Shown here: positions 45,443-54,383 of the stretch, piece after piece | Numbering within the stretch: the stretch's first letter is position 1 | How the letters are laid out: every line of letters begins with the position of its first letter | Source of the DNA: Caulobacteraceae bacterium | Lineage (GTDB): Bacteria; Pseudomonadota; Alphaproteobacteria; Caulobacterales; Caulobacteraceae | DNA: 64,000 nt | Direction of reading: 5' to 3' | NCBI GenBank assembly: GCA_947475415.1 | Contig: CANJLH010000001.1 | Location: 310,001 to 374,000 of the forward strand | Notes under the pieces: model-generated | What the model was told of the DNA's origin: nothing | Seen by the model: only the letters and a program-made list of their open reading frames with translations | Database searches by the model: none | Translations under genes and position numbers: made by a program

Positions 45443-45655
45443 GGCGGGGCGCATACGCTCGTTGGCCTTCCCAATCCTGTGAGGAGGCAGCCCTGCCCAG
45501 CAGGATAGGGTGACGGTCTTGACCGGGCTGGAGCTGGGCTGGAGCTATGCCGCTCGCGGATCGCGCCGCGAGACGCCGCAACCATCCGGCAGGCGGTCTC
45601 CCCGGACGGGGAAAAGGGTAAGGATCTCCTGGGTGACGGTTCACCACGTCGCGGT
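45443..45655. other. Non-coding stretch with internal complementarity, unassigned
   Basis: About 210 GC-rich bases after trxA and before the btu promoter. It can form several stems, for example ATCCTG/CAGGAT near 45475-45510 and CCCCGGACGGGG near 45600. It has short shadow frames only. It does not match the SRP, RNase P, 6S or tmRNA core elements I can recall. It could be a trxA 3' region or a small RNA. Confidence 0.4.
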
Positions 45656-45684
45656 TTGACCCAGCGCCGCCCAGCCCCTATAGC
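45656..45684 (+). promoter_or_regulatory. Housekeeping promoter of the btu operon
   Basis: TTGACC (45656-45661), a 17-base spacer and TATAGC (45679-45684) give a good sigma-70-type promoter. A start near 45691 would place the riboswitch at the very 5' end of the transcript, as expected. Confidence 0.75.
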
Positions 45685-45689
45685 CACCA

Positions 45690-45860
45690 CCGCTTTGGGT
45701 TCCCCGTGAGGGGATCAAAAGGGAACCGGGTGAAACACCCGGGCTGCCCCCGCAACTGTCAGCGGCGAGCACGATCCCATTAGAGCCACTGGGCCTCGCG
45801 GCCTGGGAAGGCGGGGTCGGGCGTTCGAGCCGTAAGCCAGGAGACCTGCCTGAAGCGGTC
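45690..45860 (+). ncRNA. Cobalamin (B12) riboswitch
   Basis: The stretch contains the conserved pieces in the right order: GGGTGAAACACCC, then CCGCAACTGT, then GAGCCACTGGG, CTGGGAAGGC and finally GCCAGGAGACCTGCC. These form the adenosylcobalamin-binding core. It lies 140 bases upstream of btuB. When cobalamin binds, the operon should be turned off, probably by masking the ribosome-binding site. No clear terminator hairpin was seen. Confidence 0.95.
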
Positions 45861-45999
45861 GTCTTTCGCGAGGCCGGAGGGGCCTTGGCGAACGGGCTCT
45901 ATCCCGGTTGGCGACGCTTGAACCTGCCGCGTGTTCGCGGGGGGCGGGCGTGGTCTCGTTCCCCTTCGTTCCGCGCGGCGAAGCGCGAACGAGGGACGA

Positions 46000-47925
46000 A
46001 TGAAGACCCAATTGCTACTGACGGCCGCCGCTGCGGCGCTCACCCCCATGGCGGTCCGCGCCGCCACAATCGCCGAACTTGACACGGTCGTCGTCACCGC
46101 CAGCCGAACCGCTGAACGAATCGACCAAGTGGGCGGCCAGATAGGCGTGCTCGACCGCGCCGCCATCCACGCCGCCCAGGCGCCGATCGTCTCCGATCTG
46201 CTGGTGCGGATGCCCGGCGTAAGCCTTTCACGCAACGGCGGCATGGGCTCCGCGACGCAGGTCCGCATCCGCGGCGCGGAGAGCGACCAGAGCGTGGTGT
46301 TGATCGATGGGGTGAAGCTGAACGACCCGGCCACCCCCGGCGGCGGCTACAATTTCGCCCACCTTGTAAGCGGCGACGTGGCGCGCATTGAGGTGTTGCG
46401 CGGCGCCCAGTCGGTGGCCTGGGGCAGCCAGGCGATCGGCGGAGTGGTCAATGTAATCACCGCCGCGCCGACCGCCCCCTTCGAGGGCCGCCTTGAGGCG
46501 GAGGGCGGGTCCTTCGGAACCACATATTTGCGAGCGTCAGCCGGGGGCAAGAGCGACCGGCTGACCTGGCAGGCCAACGCCGGCCATCTTAGCACCGGTG
46601 GCATCTCCGCCTTCGACCGCCGCCAGGGCGGGCGCGAGCGCGACGGCTACCGCAACACCACCGCCGCCCTGAACGCCGAGGTGGCGGCTAGCCAAGCCGT
46701 TTCGCTGGACCTCAGGGGCCGCTACATCCGCGGCCGCACGGCGTTCGATGGCTTCCCGCCGCCAGCGTTCAACTTCGCCGACACCGCGGAATACGGCGTC
46801 GTCCAGCAGTGGATCGGCTATGCTGGCCTGAACCTCACCCAGTTCGACGGCAAGCTCAGGCACCGAATAGCCTACGCCCGCACCCGCATCGAGAGCGACA
46901 ACTTCGACACGGCTTTCGCCCCGGCCAGCCGCACGTTCGATTCGACCGGCTCCAACCGGAGGATTGAGTACCAGGGCGTCTGGACCTTCACCAAGGGCTG
47001 GACGGCGGTGTACGGCGCGGAGTCCGAACGCTCCTCGATGCGCGCGGCGTTCACGCCGGATCGCACCACCCGGATGAACGGCCTCTACGGCCTGGCCAAG
47101 GGCGAGATCGCGCCGGGCCTGGTGCTGGGGGCGGGCCTGCGGATGGACAACCACCGGGACTTCGGAAACCACTGGGTGGGCCAGGCCCAGGCGGCCTGGA
47201 CACTGAACGACGGCGCGACCCTGCTGCGCGCCAGCTTTGGCCAGGGATTCAAGGCGCCGACGCTTTACCAGCTCGGTAGTGAATTCGGGAATGCAGCGCT
47301 GAAGCCGGAAGCGGCGGACAGTTGGGATATCGGCGCCGAGCAGCGACTGGCGGAAGGCCGCATCGTCCTGTCCACCGCCTATTTCCACCGGACTTCGACG
47401 AATCTCATCGACTTCGTATCCTGCTTCGGCGCCGCCGCGGTCGCCAATCCCCTCTGCCGGGGGCCTTCAGGCGCGCCGCGGTTCGGATACTATGACAATG
47501 TCGCGCGCGCGGCCGCGCGAGGCGTCGAACTGGAAGGGCGCGCGAAGGTGACGGACGCAATCAGCCTGAACGCCAACTACGCCTGGACCCGCAGCCGCAA
47601 CACCTCTCCGGGATCGGCGAACCGCGGCAGGGATCTCGCGCGCAGGCCGGAGCATCAGGGTTACGCCGAGGCGGCCTGGGGAACCTCGGGCGGCGCCACG
47701 GTGGCGGTCGGCGTGCGCTTCGTGGGCAAGGCTTTCGACGATGCGGCCAACCGCAATGAACTGAAGTCATATGCCGTTGCAGATGTCCGGGTGAGCTGGC
47801 CATTCTCCGACAGGATGGAGCTATACGGCCGGATCGAGAACCTGACCGACGCCAAATACCAGGTTATCCGAAATTACGGGACGCCGGGCCGCTCCGCCTA
47901 TGCCGGCGCAAGGGCGAAGTTCTGA
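46000..47925 (+). CDS. btuB: BtuB, TonB-dependent cobalamin receptor
   Basis: An outer-membrane beta-barrel that imports vitamin B12 with energy from TonB. The 641-residue protein has a signal peptide (about 1-21), a TonB box in ELDTVVVTASR (about residues 26-36) and a plug domain (LVRMPGVSLSRNGGMGSATQVRIRGAESDQSVVLIDGV in pieces, ending VEVLRGAQSVAWGSQAIGGVVN-like). A barrel with the C-terminal aromatic-type end ARAKF follows. The ATG 46000 with GAGGGA upstream is chosen over an in-frame start at 45931, which lies in the leader. It is the first gene of a btuB-F-C-D-cobQ operon and overlaps btuF. Confidence 0.92.
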   Translation: MKTQLLLTAAAAALTPMAVRAATIAELDTVVVTASRTAERIDQVGGQIGVLDRAAIHAAQAPIVSDLLVRMPGVSLSRNGGMGSATQVRIRGAESDQSVVLIDGVKLNDPATPGGGYNFAHLVSGDVARIEVLRGAQSVAWGSQAIGGVVNVITAAPTAPFEGRLEAEGGSFGTTYLRASAGGKSDRLTWQANAGHLSTGGISAFDRRQGGRERDGYRNTTAALNAEVAASQAVSLDLRGRYIRGRTAFDGFPPPAFNFADTAEYGVVQQWIGYAGLNLTQFDGKLRHRIAYARTRIESDNFDTAFAPASRTFDSTGSNRRIEYQGVWTFTKGWTAVYGAESERSSMRAAFTPDRTTRMNGLYGLAKGEIAPGLVLGAGLRMDNHRDFGNHWVGQAQAAWTLNDGATLLRASFGQGFKAPTLYQLGSEFGNAALKPEAADSWDIGAEQRLAEGRIVLSTAYFHRTSTNLIDFVSCFGAAAVANPLCRGPSGAPRFGYYDNVARAAARGVELEGRAKVTDAISLNANYAWTRSRNTSPGSANRGRDLARRPEHQGYAEAAWGTSGGATVAVGVRFVGKAFDDAANRNELKSYAVADVRVSWPFSDRMELYGRIENLTDAKYQVIRNYGTPGRSAYAGARAKF

Positions 47926-48767
47926 TGAGGCCGAACCGGCGCGCGACGATGACGGCGGCTGCCGCCTTTGTGCTCGCCGGTGCGGCGCCGGCCGCGCCGC
48001 GGCGGGTGGTGTCGCTCAATCCCTGCCTGGACGCCATGCTGGTGGCGGTGGCCGATCCTGGCCAGATCGCCGCCCTCAGCCACTATTCGCGCGACATGCC
48101 AAGCTCCAGCGTAGGCGCAGCGGCGCTGCAATATCCCTATGCCTATGAGAGCGCCGAGGAGGTGATGAGCTTCACCCCCGACCTGGTGCTGGCGAGCTGG
48201 CAGGGATCGGCCTCGACGCGTCGGGCGTTGCAACGGTTGGGCATTCGCGTCGAGCTGTTCACCACTCCAGACACCATCGAGGAGAGCCTTCAGCAGATGC
48301 TGCGGATCGCCGCCGCCGTGGGCCGAAGCGATCGAGGCGGGGCGCGGGTCAGCGCGATCCGCCAGACCCTCTCCCGTTCGGCCCCGCCGCCGGGTGGCCG
48401 GCAAGTGCGGGCGTTGCTGTTCCAGCGGGACGGCTTCACCACCGGACCGCACACGCTGATGGACGAGCTGATGACACTCACCGGCTTTCACAACGTGGCC
48501 GTGGACTATGGCCTGAAGCGTAGCGCCAACCTGCCGCTGGAACTGCTGATGGCCAATCCCCCCGAGGTGCTGCTGCAGGGCGAACTGACCGCCGGGGCGC
48601 CGGGCTGGGGCGAGCGGGTGATGCGTCACCCGGCGCTGAGCCGCATCGCCGGGCGGATGCGGGTGGTGACGTTTCCGGAACGGCTGATGTACTGCGGCGG
48701 GCCCAATCTGGCGCGCTCGGCGCCGCTGCTGGCGGACGCCTGGCGGCGGATCGCGGGGTCGACGTGA
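47925..48767 (+). CDS. btuF: BtuF-like cobalamin ABC transporter substrate-binding protein
   Basis: A periplasmic binding protein of the helical-backbone type, 280 residues. It has a signal peptide (about 1-23), then RRVVSLNPCLDAMLVAVADP, HYSRDM and the FTPDLVLASWQG segment. The C-terminal PERLMYCGGPNL also fits a metal/cobalamin-type BtuF. The ATG 47925 overlaps the btuB stop. Given its place after btuB and before btuC and btuD, its ligand is most likely cobalamin. Confidence 0.88.
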   Translation: MRPNRRATMTAAAAFVLAGAAPAAPRRVVSLNPCLDAMLVAVADPGQIAALSHYSRDMPSSSVGAAALQYPYAYESAEEVMSFTPDLVLASWQGSASTRRALQRLGIRVELFTTPDTIEESLQQMLRIAAAVGRSDRGGARVSAIRQTLSRSAPPPGGRQVRALLFQRDGFTTGPHTLMDELMTLTGFHNVAVDYGLKRSANLPLELLMANPPEVLLQGELTAGAPGWGERVMRHPALSRIAGRMRVVTFPERLMYCGGPNLARSAPLLADAWRRIAGST

Positions 48768-49750
48768 GCCGCGGCCGCATCCTGGGCGTCTGTCTTGGCC
48801 TGATGGCGCTGGTAGTGGCGCTGGGCGCTCTGTCGCTGATGGCCGGACGGGTCTGGGCGCCGTGGAGCGCCTGGACATCGGCGGGTGCGGACCCGCTCTG
48901 GACGGTGATCTTCGAGCTGCGGCTGCCCAGAACCCTGCTGGGGGTGCTGATCGGCGCGGCGCTGGGCGGATCAGGGGCGGCGCTGCAGGGCTACACCCGC
49001 AACCCCCTGGCCGATCCCGGCATGCTGGGGGTGTCGGCCATGGCCGCCTTCGGAGCGGTGATGGCGATCTATTTCGGCGCCACGGCGTCGACGCCGTGGA
49101 TCCTGCCGGCGGCGGCCATGGCGATGGCGGGCTTAGGCGTGGCGCTCCTGCTTGGGCTGGCGGGGGCGTCGTCGAGCATGGTCACCTTCATCCTGGCCGG
49201 GTCGGTGTTGCAGAGCCTGGCGGCGGCGGCCACGGCCCTGGCGCTAAACCTTGCCCCCAGCCCCTGGGCGGTGAACGAGATCATCGACTGGATGATGGGC
49301 TCCCTCTCCGACCGCAGTTTCGAGGAGGTGCGGCTGGCGGCGCCGTTTATCGCCGCCGGTCTGGGTCTGATCCTCAGCCTCGGCCGCGCCCTGGACGCCC
49401 TCACCCTGGGCGAGACCGGCGCCCGGGCGCTGGGGGTGGATCTGGCCGCGGTGCGGGTGCGGCTGGCGCTGGGCGTGGCGCTGGCGGTGGGCGCCAGCGT
49501 GGCGGTGACCGGGGTGGTGGGTTTCGTTGGCCTGATCGTGCCGCATCTGATCCGGCCGCTTGTGGGATCGCGGCCCGGCGCGCTGCTGGCGCCCAGCGCC
49601 CTGGGCGGAGCGGCCCTGGTGCTGGCGGCGGACATCGCGGTGCGGCTGACCCCGTCGGCGGCGGAGGTGAAGCTGGGCGTGGCCATGGCGGCCCTGGGCA
49701 GTCCGTTCTTCCTGGCGCTGCTGATCGGCTGGCGGAGGCGACTGGCGTGA
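48764..49750 (+). CDS. btuC: BtuC-like cobalamin ABC transporter permease
   Basis: An inner-membrane permease of the FecCD/BtuC family, 328 residues with about nine or ten membrane segments. LRLPRTLLGVLIGAALGGSG and GYTRNPLADPGMLGVSAMAA are strong family motifs, as is GVVGFVGLIVPHLIRPLVG. The start GTG 48764 overlaps the btuF stop (GTGA). It works with BtuD and BtuF. Confidence 0.93.
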   Translation: MSRGRILGVCLGLMALVVALGALSLMAGRVWAPWSAWTSAGADPLWTVIFELRLPRTLLGVLIGAALGGSGAALQGYTRNPLADPGMLGVSAMAAFGAVMAIYFGATASTPWILPAAAMAMAGLGVALLLGLAGASSSMVTFILAGSVLQSLAAAATALALNLAPSPWAVNEIIDWMMGSLSDRSFEEVRLAAPFIAAGLGLILSLGRALDALTLGETGARALGVDLAAVRVRLALGVALAVGASVAVTGVVGFVGLIVPHLIRPLVGSRPGALLAPSALGGAALVLAADIAVRLTPSAAEVKLGVAMAALGSPFFLALLIGWRRRLA

Positions 49751-50523
49751 ACGAAGCCCTCAGCGCCCATTCCATCACCGTGCGCCTCGGCGGGCGCGAC
49801 GTCCTGGCGGACTTCAGCCTGCGTCTCACGCCCGGAGAGGTGACCTGCGTGGTGGGGCCGAACGGGGCTGGCAAGTCGACCCTGTTGGCCTGTCTGGCGG
49901 GGCTGCGGCGGCCGGACCGGGGCGAGGCGAGGCTGGGCGAGGCGCCAGTGCTGGCTCTGTCCGCCCGGCGGCGGGCGCAGCGGATCGGTTTCCTGCCGCA
50001 GACGCCGGAGGTGGCCTGGCCGCTGGAAGTGGAGACGCTGGTGTCCTTAGGCCGACTGCCCTACCCCGGCGGCCTGGGCGAGGCCGGCCGCGCCGCCGTC
50101 AGCCGCGCCATGGCGATGACTGACGTGACCGCCTTAAGCCATCGCGCCGCCGATACCCTGTCGGGGGGCGAGCGGGGCCGGGTGTTGATCGCCCGTGCCC
50201 TGGCCGGGGAGCCGGAATGGCTGCTGGCCGATGAGCCGCTCACCGGCCTGGACCCTGGCCACCAGCTGGACGCCTGCGCCCTGTTCGGGCGGCTGGCGCG
50301 GGGCGAAGGCCGCGGGGTGGTGGTGACCCTGCACGACCTTGGCCTGGCGCTCCGGATGGCCGACCGGGTGCTGGTGCTGGCCAACGGCGCCCTGCTGGCC
50401 GACGGTCCGCCCGCCGAGGCCCTGTCTGCGCAGGTGATCGCCCAGGCCTATGGCGTCGAGGCCAGGGTGCTTGCGGGCGCCCATGGGCCGCTCCTGGAGC
50501 TTGTGGGCCGCCGTGGCGATTGA
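49747..50523 (+). CDS. btuD: BtuD-like cobalamin ABC transporter ATPase
   Basis: The ATPase of the importer, 258 residues. Walker A is GPNGAGKST, the signature is LSGGERGRVLIARAL, and Walker B is LLADEPLTGLD with a later TLHDLGLA His loop. The GTG 49747 overlaps the btuC stop. A longer frame upstream in the same register is a shadow of btuC. cobQ overlaps its 3' end by about 11 bases. Confidence 0.94.
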   Translation: MNEALSAHSITVRLGGRDVLADFSLRLTPGEVTCVVGPNGAGKSTLLACLAGLRRPDRGEARLGEAPVLALSARRRAQRIGFLPQTPEVAWPLEVETLVSLGRLPYPGGLGEAGRAAVSRAMAMTDVTALSHRAADTLSGGERGRVLIARALAGEPEWLLADEPLTGLDPGHQLDACALFGRLARGEGRGVVVTLHDLGLALRMADRVLVLANGALLADGPPAEALSAQVIAQAYGVEARVLAGAHGPLLELVGRRGD

Positions 50524-52000
50524 GCGGACCCAGGGGGCGCTGATGCTGCAGGGCTGCGGTTCGGACGTGGGAAAGTCGGTGCTGACGGCGGGATTGTGCC
50601 GGCTGTTCGCCAACCGCGGGCTGACCGTGCGCCCGTTCAAGCCGCAGAACATGTCCAACAACGCCGCGGTCACCGCCGACGGGGGCGAGATCGGCCGCGC
50701 CCAGGCGCTGCAGGCGCTGGCCTGCCGGACCGCCCCGACCGCGGACATGAATCCGGTGCTGCTGAAGCCGCAGTCCGACACCGGCGCCCAGCTGGTGGTG
50801 CGCGGGCGCATGGTGGGAACTCGGGTCGCCCGCGACTTCCAGGGCGACAAGGCGGCGCTGTTGGCGGTGGTGCTGGAGAGCTATCGACGGCTGGCGAAAG
50901 AATCCGACCTGGTGCTGGTTGAGGGTGCGGGCAGCCCGGCTGAGGTTAATCTGCGGGCCGGCGACATCGCCAACATGGGGTTCGCCCTGGCGGCCAAGGT
51001 TCCGGTGGCGCTGGTGGGCGACATCGACCGGGGCCATGTGATCGCGGCCCTGGCGGGAGCCAAGGCGGTGCTGGACCCCGCCGACGCCGCGGCGATCCGG
51101 GGTTTCATCATTAACAAGTTCCGCGGCGATCCGGCGCTGTTCGACGACGGGCGCACGGCGATCACCGCCCACACCGGCTGGCCGGACCTGGGCATGGTCC
51201 CCTGGCTGGCGGCCGCCGCCCGGTTGCCTGCGGAGGACGCGGTGGTGCTGCAGGGTCCCGCCGCTATCGCCGGCCAGGCGCGGGTGCGGATCGCCGTGCC
51301 GATGCTGTCGCGGATCGCCAATTTCGACGACTTCGACCCCTTAAGGCTGGAGCCCGCGGTGGACCTGAAGTTCACGCCGCCCGGCCAGGCCCTGCCCGGC
51401 GATGCGGACCTGATCATCCTGCCGGGCAGCAAGGCGACCCTGGCGGATCTGGCCTTCCTGCGGGCCCAGGGCTGGGACATCGACCTGGCCGCCCACGTCC
51501 GTAGGGGCGGCAAGGTGCTGGGGGTCTGTGGCGGCTATCAGATGCTGGGGCGGCTGATCGCCGACCCGCAGGGCATCGAGGGTCCGCCCGGGACGGCGGC
51601 GGGGATGGGCCTGCTGGACGTCGAGACCACGCTCGGCGCCGATAAGACCCTGCGTCCGGTGCAAGGCCGCGGGGCCGATGGCGACGCCCGGCTGGAGGGC
51701 TATGAGATGCATGTGGGGCGCACCACCGGCCCTGGCCTGCGGCGGCCGTTCCTGCACCTGGACGGCGAGGGGCCGCACGGGGCGATATCCGCCGACGGGC
51801 GGATCATGGGCGGCTATGTGCACGGCCTCTTCCAGGCCGGCGCCTTTCGCAGGGCCTTCATGGAATGGCTTGGCGCGCAGTCGGCCGGCGGAAACCACGG
51901 GACGGCGGTGGATCACGCCCTGGACGAAATCGCCGAAGGCCTGGAGCGGGCGCTGGACATCCCGGCGATCGCCCGGATCGCCGGGGTGGATAGACCCTGA
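50513..52000 (+). CDS. cobQ: Cobyric acid synthase
   Basis: CobQ amidates adenosyl-cobyrinic acid diamide with glutamine to give cobyric acid. The N-terminal ATPase part has MLQGCGSDVGKSVL and FKPQNMSNNAAVT. The glutaminase part has the catalytic Cys in VLGVCGGYQMLG and His in GYVHGLF. About 495 residues is normal. GTG 50513 is the likely start, overlapping btuD; upstream in-frame TTG 50501 is possible. Its presence with the B12 importer and riboswitch suggests use of imported corrinoids as well as synthesis. Confidence 0.92.
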   Translation: MAIERTQGALMLQGCGSDVGKSVLTAGLCRLFANRGLTVRPFKPQNMSNNAAVTADGGEIGRAQALQALACRTAPTADMNPVLLKPQSDTGAQLVVRGRMVGTRVARDFQGDKAALLAVVLESYRRLAKESDLVLVEGAGSPAEVNLRAGDIANMGFALAAKVPVALVGDIDRGHVIAALAGAKAVLDPADAAAIRGFIINKFRGDPALFDDGRTAITAHTGWPDLGMVPWLAAAARLPAEDAVVLQGPAAIAGQARVRIAVPMLSRIANFDDFDPLRLEPAVDLKFTPPGQALPGDADLIILPGSKATLADLAFLRAQGWDIDLAAHVRRGGKVLGVCGGYQMLGRLIADPQGIEGPPGTAAGMGLLDVETTLGADKTLRPVQGRGADGDARLEGYEMHVGRTTGPGLRRPFLHLDGEGPHGAISADGRIMGGYVHGLFQAGAFRRAFMEWLGAQSAGGNHGTAVDHALDEIAEGLERALDIPAIARIAGVDRP

Positions 52001-52029
52001 GCAACGGACGGCCGCCCGAGAACCCCCCA

Positions 52030-52797
52030 TCACCCCCGCTTCAGCACGTGGCCGCCAACCGTGCCGCGCACCTCCATCAGGTCGATGTTCACGTCCGGGG
52101 CCAGCCTGAGCAGGGTGACCAAGGCGTCGGCCATGCTGACCATGGTGAACCCGGCGCCGGTCCAGGCGGTGTGGCCGGTCCGCTGGGCGGCGTCGGCGAA
52201 GGCCATCATCACCTCCATGTTGGCGTCCGTATGGCCCACACCCCCCTCGAAGTGGCCCGAGCGGATCAGGCTGACGCGGACCTCGTCGCTGCGCAGTTCG
52301 TCGCGCATGGCGGCGTGGAAGTTCTCCATGCCGGCCTTGGTGGAGGCGTACATGGACAGGTACGGATAGGGCCAGCGCACGGTCTCGCTGGATACGGAGA
52401 TGATCTGGCCCTTGGTGGCGCGCAGGTGGGGAATAGCGGCGCGGGTGAGCCAGATGGGCCCCAGGTAGTTGACCCGGGTCAGCCGCAGGATCTGCTCCGG
52501 CGTCGAATCCTCGATCAGGAACGGCTCATAAACGCCGGCGTTGTTCACGATGGCGTCCAGGCGGCCGAAGCGGGCGACGGTCTTGGCAACGGCCTCGTCA
52601 CACGCCTCAACCTCACCGACGTCGCACTCGATGCCCAGCACGTCGGGCATTGTGGAAGCCAGGTCGCGCAGTTCAGCCGACGGACGGGCGAGGCAGGCGA
52701 CCTTGGCGCCCTCGCGAACCAGCCGTTCCACGAAATGCCGGCCCAATCCCTTGGAGCCGCCGGTGACGGCGACGACTTTTCCGGTGATGTCGATCAT
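52030..52797 (-). CDS. SDR family oxidoreductase
   Basis: A short-chain dehydrogenase of 255 residues. The cofactor loop is TGGSKGLGRH, the stabilising NNAG motif is present, and the catalytic set is Ser in VSSE and YASTK. The substrate is unknown. It is in a minus-strand run with an acyl-CoA synthetase and a second SDR, which suggests a CoA-thioester degradation pathway. Start ATG 52797. Confidence 0.88.
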   Translation of the reverse strand: MIDITGKVVAVTGGSKGLGRHFVERLVREGAKVACLARPSAELRDLASTMPDVLGIECDVGEVEACDEAVAKTVARFGRLDAIVNNAGVYEPFLIEDSTPEQILRLTRVNYLGPIWLTRAAIPHLRATKGQIISVSSETVRWPYPYLSMYASTKAGMENFHAAMRDELRSDEVRVSLIRSGHFEGGVGHTDANMEVMMAFADAAQRTGHTAWTGAGFTMVSMADALVTLLRLAPDVNIDLMEVRGTVGGHVLKRG

Positions 52798-52806
52798 TGT
52801 TTCCCT

Positions 52807-54375
52807 CTATGAGCGCACCGCCGCCACCGGCGCCGCATCGGCCCAGTAGCGTTTGCGCACTTCGTGCTTGGCGAGCTTGCCGGTGGGCAGGCGGGGCAGT
52901 TCATCGGTGAAGTCCACCGAACGTGGCCGGCTGACCGCGGACACCCGTTCCTTGATGAAGGCCAGGATCTCGGCGGCGGTCTCGTCGGTGGCGTCGGCCG
53001 GGTCCTTGAGAAGGATCACGGCCTTGACCTCCTCGCCCAGCTCCGGGTGCGGCACGCCGATCACCGCGGCGTCGGCGATCTTGGGGTGCTCGATCAGCTC
53101 GTTCTCCACCGCCTGGGGGTAGATGTTCACCCCGCCGCGAATGATCATGTGGTCCTTGCGATCGCATAGGAACAGATAGCCGTCGGCGTCCAGGTAGCCG
53201 ATATCGCCCAGGGTCGACCAGGTGGGGTGCTTGGGATTGCGCGCGCGGGCGCTCTTCTCCGGATCGTTGGCGTATTCGACGACCTTGACCCCCGCGAAAT
53301 AGATCAGCCCCTCCTGTCCGGCCGGGACTTCGTCGCCGGCCTCATTGGCGATGTGGATCTCACCCCAGGTGGCCCGGCCGACGGAGCCCGGCTTCTTCAG
53401 CCATTCCTCGGCGGTGATGTAGCACTGACCGATAGCCTCGGAGCCGGAATAGTACTCGTCGATGATCGGGCCCAGCCATTCGATCATCCGGTGTTTCACC
53501 GCCACAGGGCAGGGCGCCGCGGCGTGCAGCACCTTGCGCAGGCTGGACAGGTCGTACTTCGCCCGAACCTCCGCCGGCAGGGCCAGCAGGCGCACGAACA
53601 TGGTGGGCACCATCTGGACGTAACAGACCTTCCAGTCCTGGATCGCCTTGAGGCTGGCCTCCGCGTCGAAGCGGCTCAGCACCACACAGGTGCCGCCGAA
53701 GCGGATGGTGGTGACCATCTGGAATAGCGGGGCGGCGTGGTAGAGGGGCGCGCCGCTGAAGGAGACATAGGGGTCCAAGCCCTGTTGGCGCCTCAGAGAA
53801 TTGAGCTCCATCTCCACTTCCACGTCGATGGGGCCGGGGGTGAAGGGCACGCGGATGCCCTTGGGCCGACCGGTCGTGCCGCCGGAATAGGGCATGTAGA
53901 AGCCGGCGATCTCATCGGCGATCCGCTCTGCGGGCATCTGAGACAGGGCCTGGGACCAGCTTTCGGCGCCGTTCAGCGGCTCATCGCCGGCGTAGAAGAC
54001 CCTGACGCCGGGAATGAGGGTCTCATGCTCGGCGGCCAGGATGCGGGCGGTATCACCCACGTCGGCGCCGGTGATCAGCACTTTGGCCCCGCAGTCATTG
54101 ACAATATAGGCCGCTTCCGCCGGCTTCAGCACGGTTGAGATCGGCGTCATCATCGTACCAGCTCGCTGGCTGGACCAGTAGGCGACGGGGAAGTCCGACA
54201 CATTCTTCAGCATCACCGCCACCACGTCACCGGGTTTGAGGCCCAGCTTGCGGAAAAGCTGGGCGCCCCGGTTGGTGAGCGGGTCCAATTGGCCATAGGT
54301 CAGCACCACGCCCTGGTCGGCGATCACGAAAGCCGGCTTGTCCGGAAAGGACTCAGCATGCTGGTAGGGGTGCAT
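52807..54375 (-). CDS. Acyl-CoA synthetase (AMP-forming)
   Basis: An ANL-superfamily ligase, 522 residues, that activates a carboxylic acid with ATP and CoA. The ATP-binding loop is YSGGTTGRPKG. Further motifs are GSEAIGQC, TLGDIGYLDADGYLFLCDRKDHMI and the catalytic lysine in PTGKLAKHEVR. The substrate is unknown; long-chain or aromatic acids are typical. ATG 54375 is nine bases from the upstream SDR stop, so the three are probably one operon. Confidence 0.93.
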   Translation of the reverse strand: MHPYQHAESFPDKPAFVIADQGVVLTYGQLDPLTNRGAQLFRKLGLKPGDVVAVMLKNVSDFPVAYWSSQRAGTMMTPISTVLKPAEAAYIVNDCGAKVLITGADVGDTARILAAEHETLIPGVRVFYAGDEPLNGAESWSQALSQMPAERIADEIAGFYMPYSGGTTGRPKGIRVPFTPGPIDVEVEMELNSLRRQQGLDPYVSFSGAPLYHAAPLFQMVTTIRFGGTCVVLSRFDAEASLKAIQDWKVCYVQMVPTMFVRLLALPAEVRAKYDLSSLRKVLHAAAPCPVAVKHRMIEWLGPIIDEYYSGSEAIGQCYITAEEWLKKPGSVGRATWGEIHIANEAGDEVPAGQEGLIYFAGVKVVEYANDPEKSARARNPKHPTWSTLGDIGYLDADGYLFLCDRKDHMIIRGGVNIYPQAVENELIEHPKIADAAVIGVPHPELGEEVKAVILLKDPADATDETAAEILAFIKERVSAVSRPRSVDFTDELPRLPTGKLAKHEVRKRYWADAAPVAAVRS

Positions 54376-54383
54376 GGCCTAAC

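Noticed and set aside
45322..45690. Open frame of 122 codons antisense to trxA and into the structured stretch, and a GGGAAGGC element suggesting a second cobalamin riboswitch
   Set aside because: The frame has no family character, and the riboswitch elements on that strand are incomplete and in the wrong order.
48862..49746. Upstream extension of the btuD frame
   Set aside because: It overlaps btuC, whose transporter motifs are clear, and has Gly/Arg-rich shadow composition.
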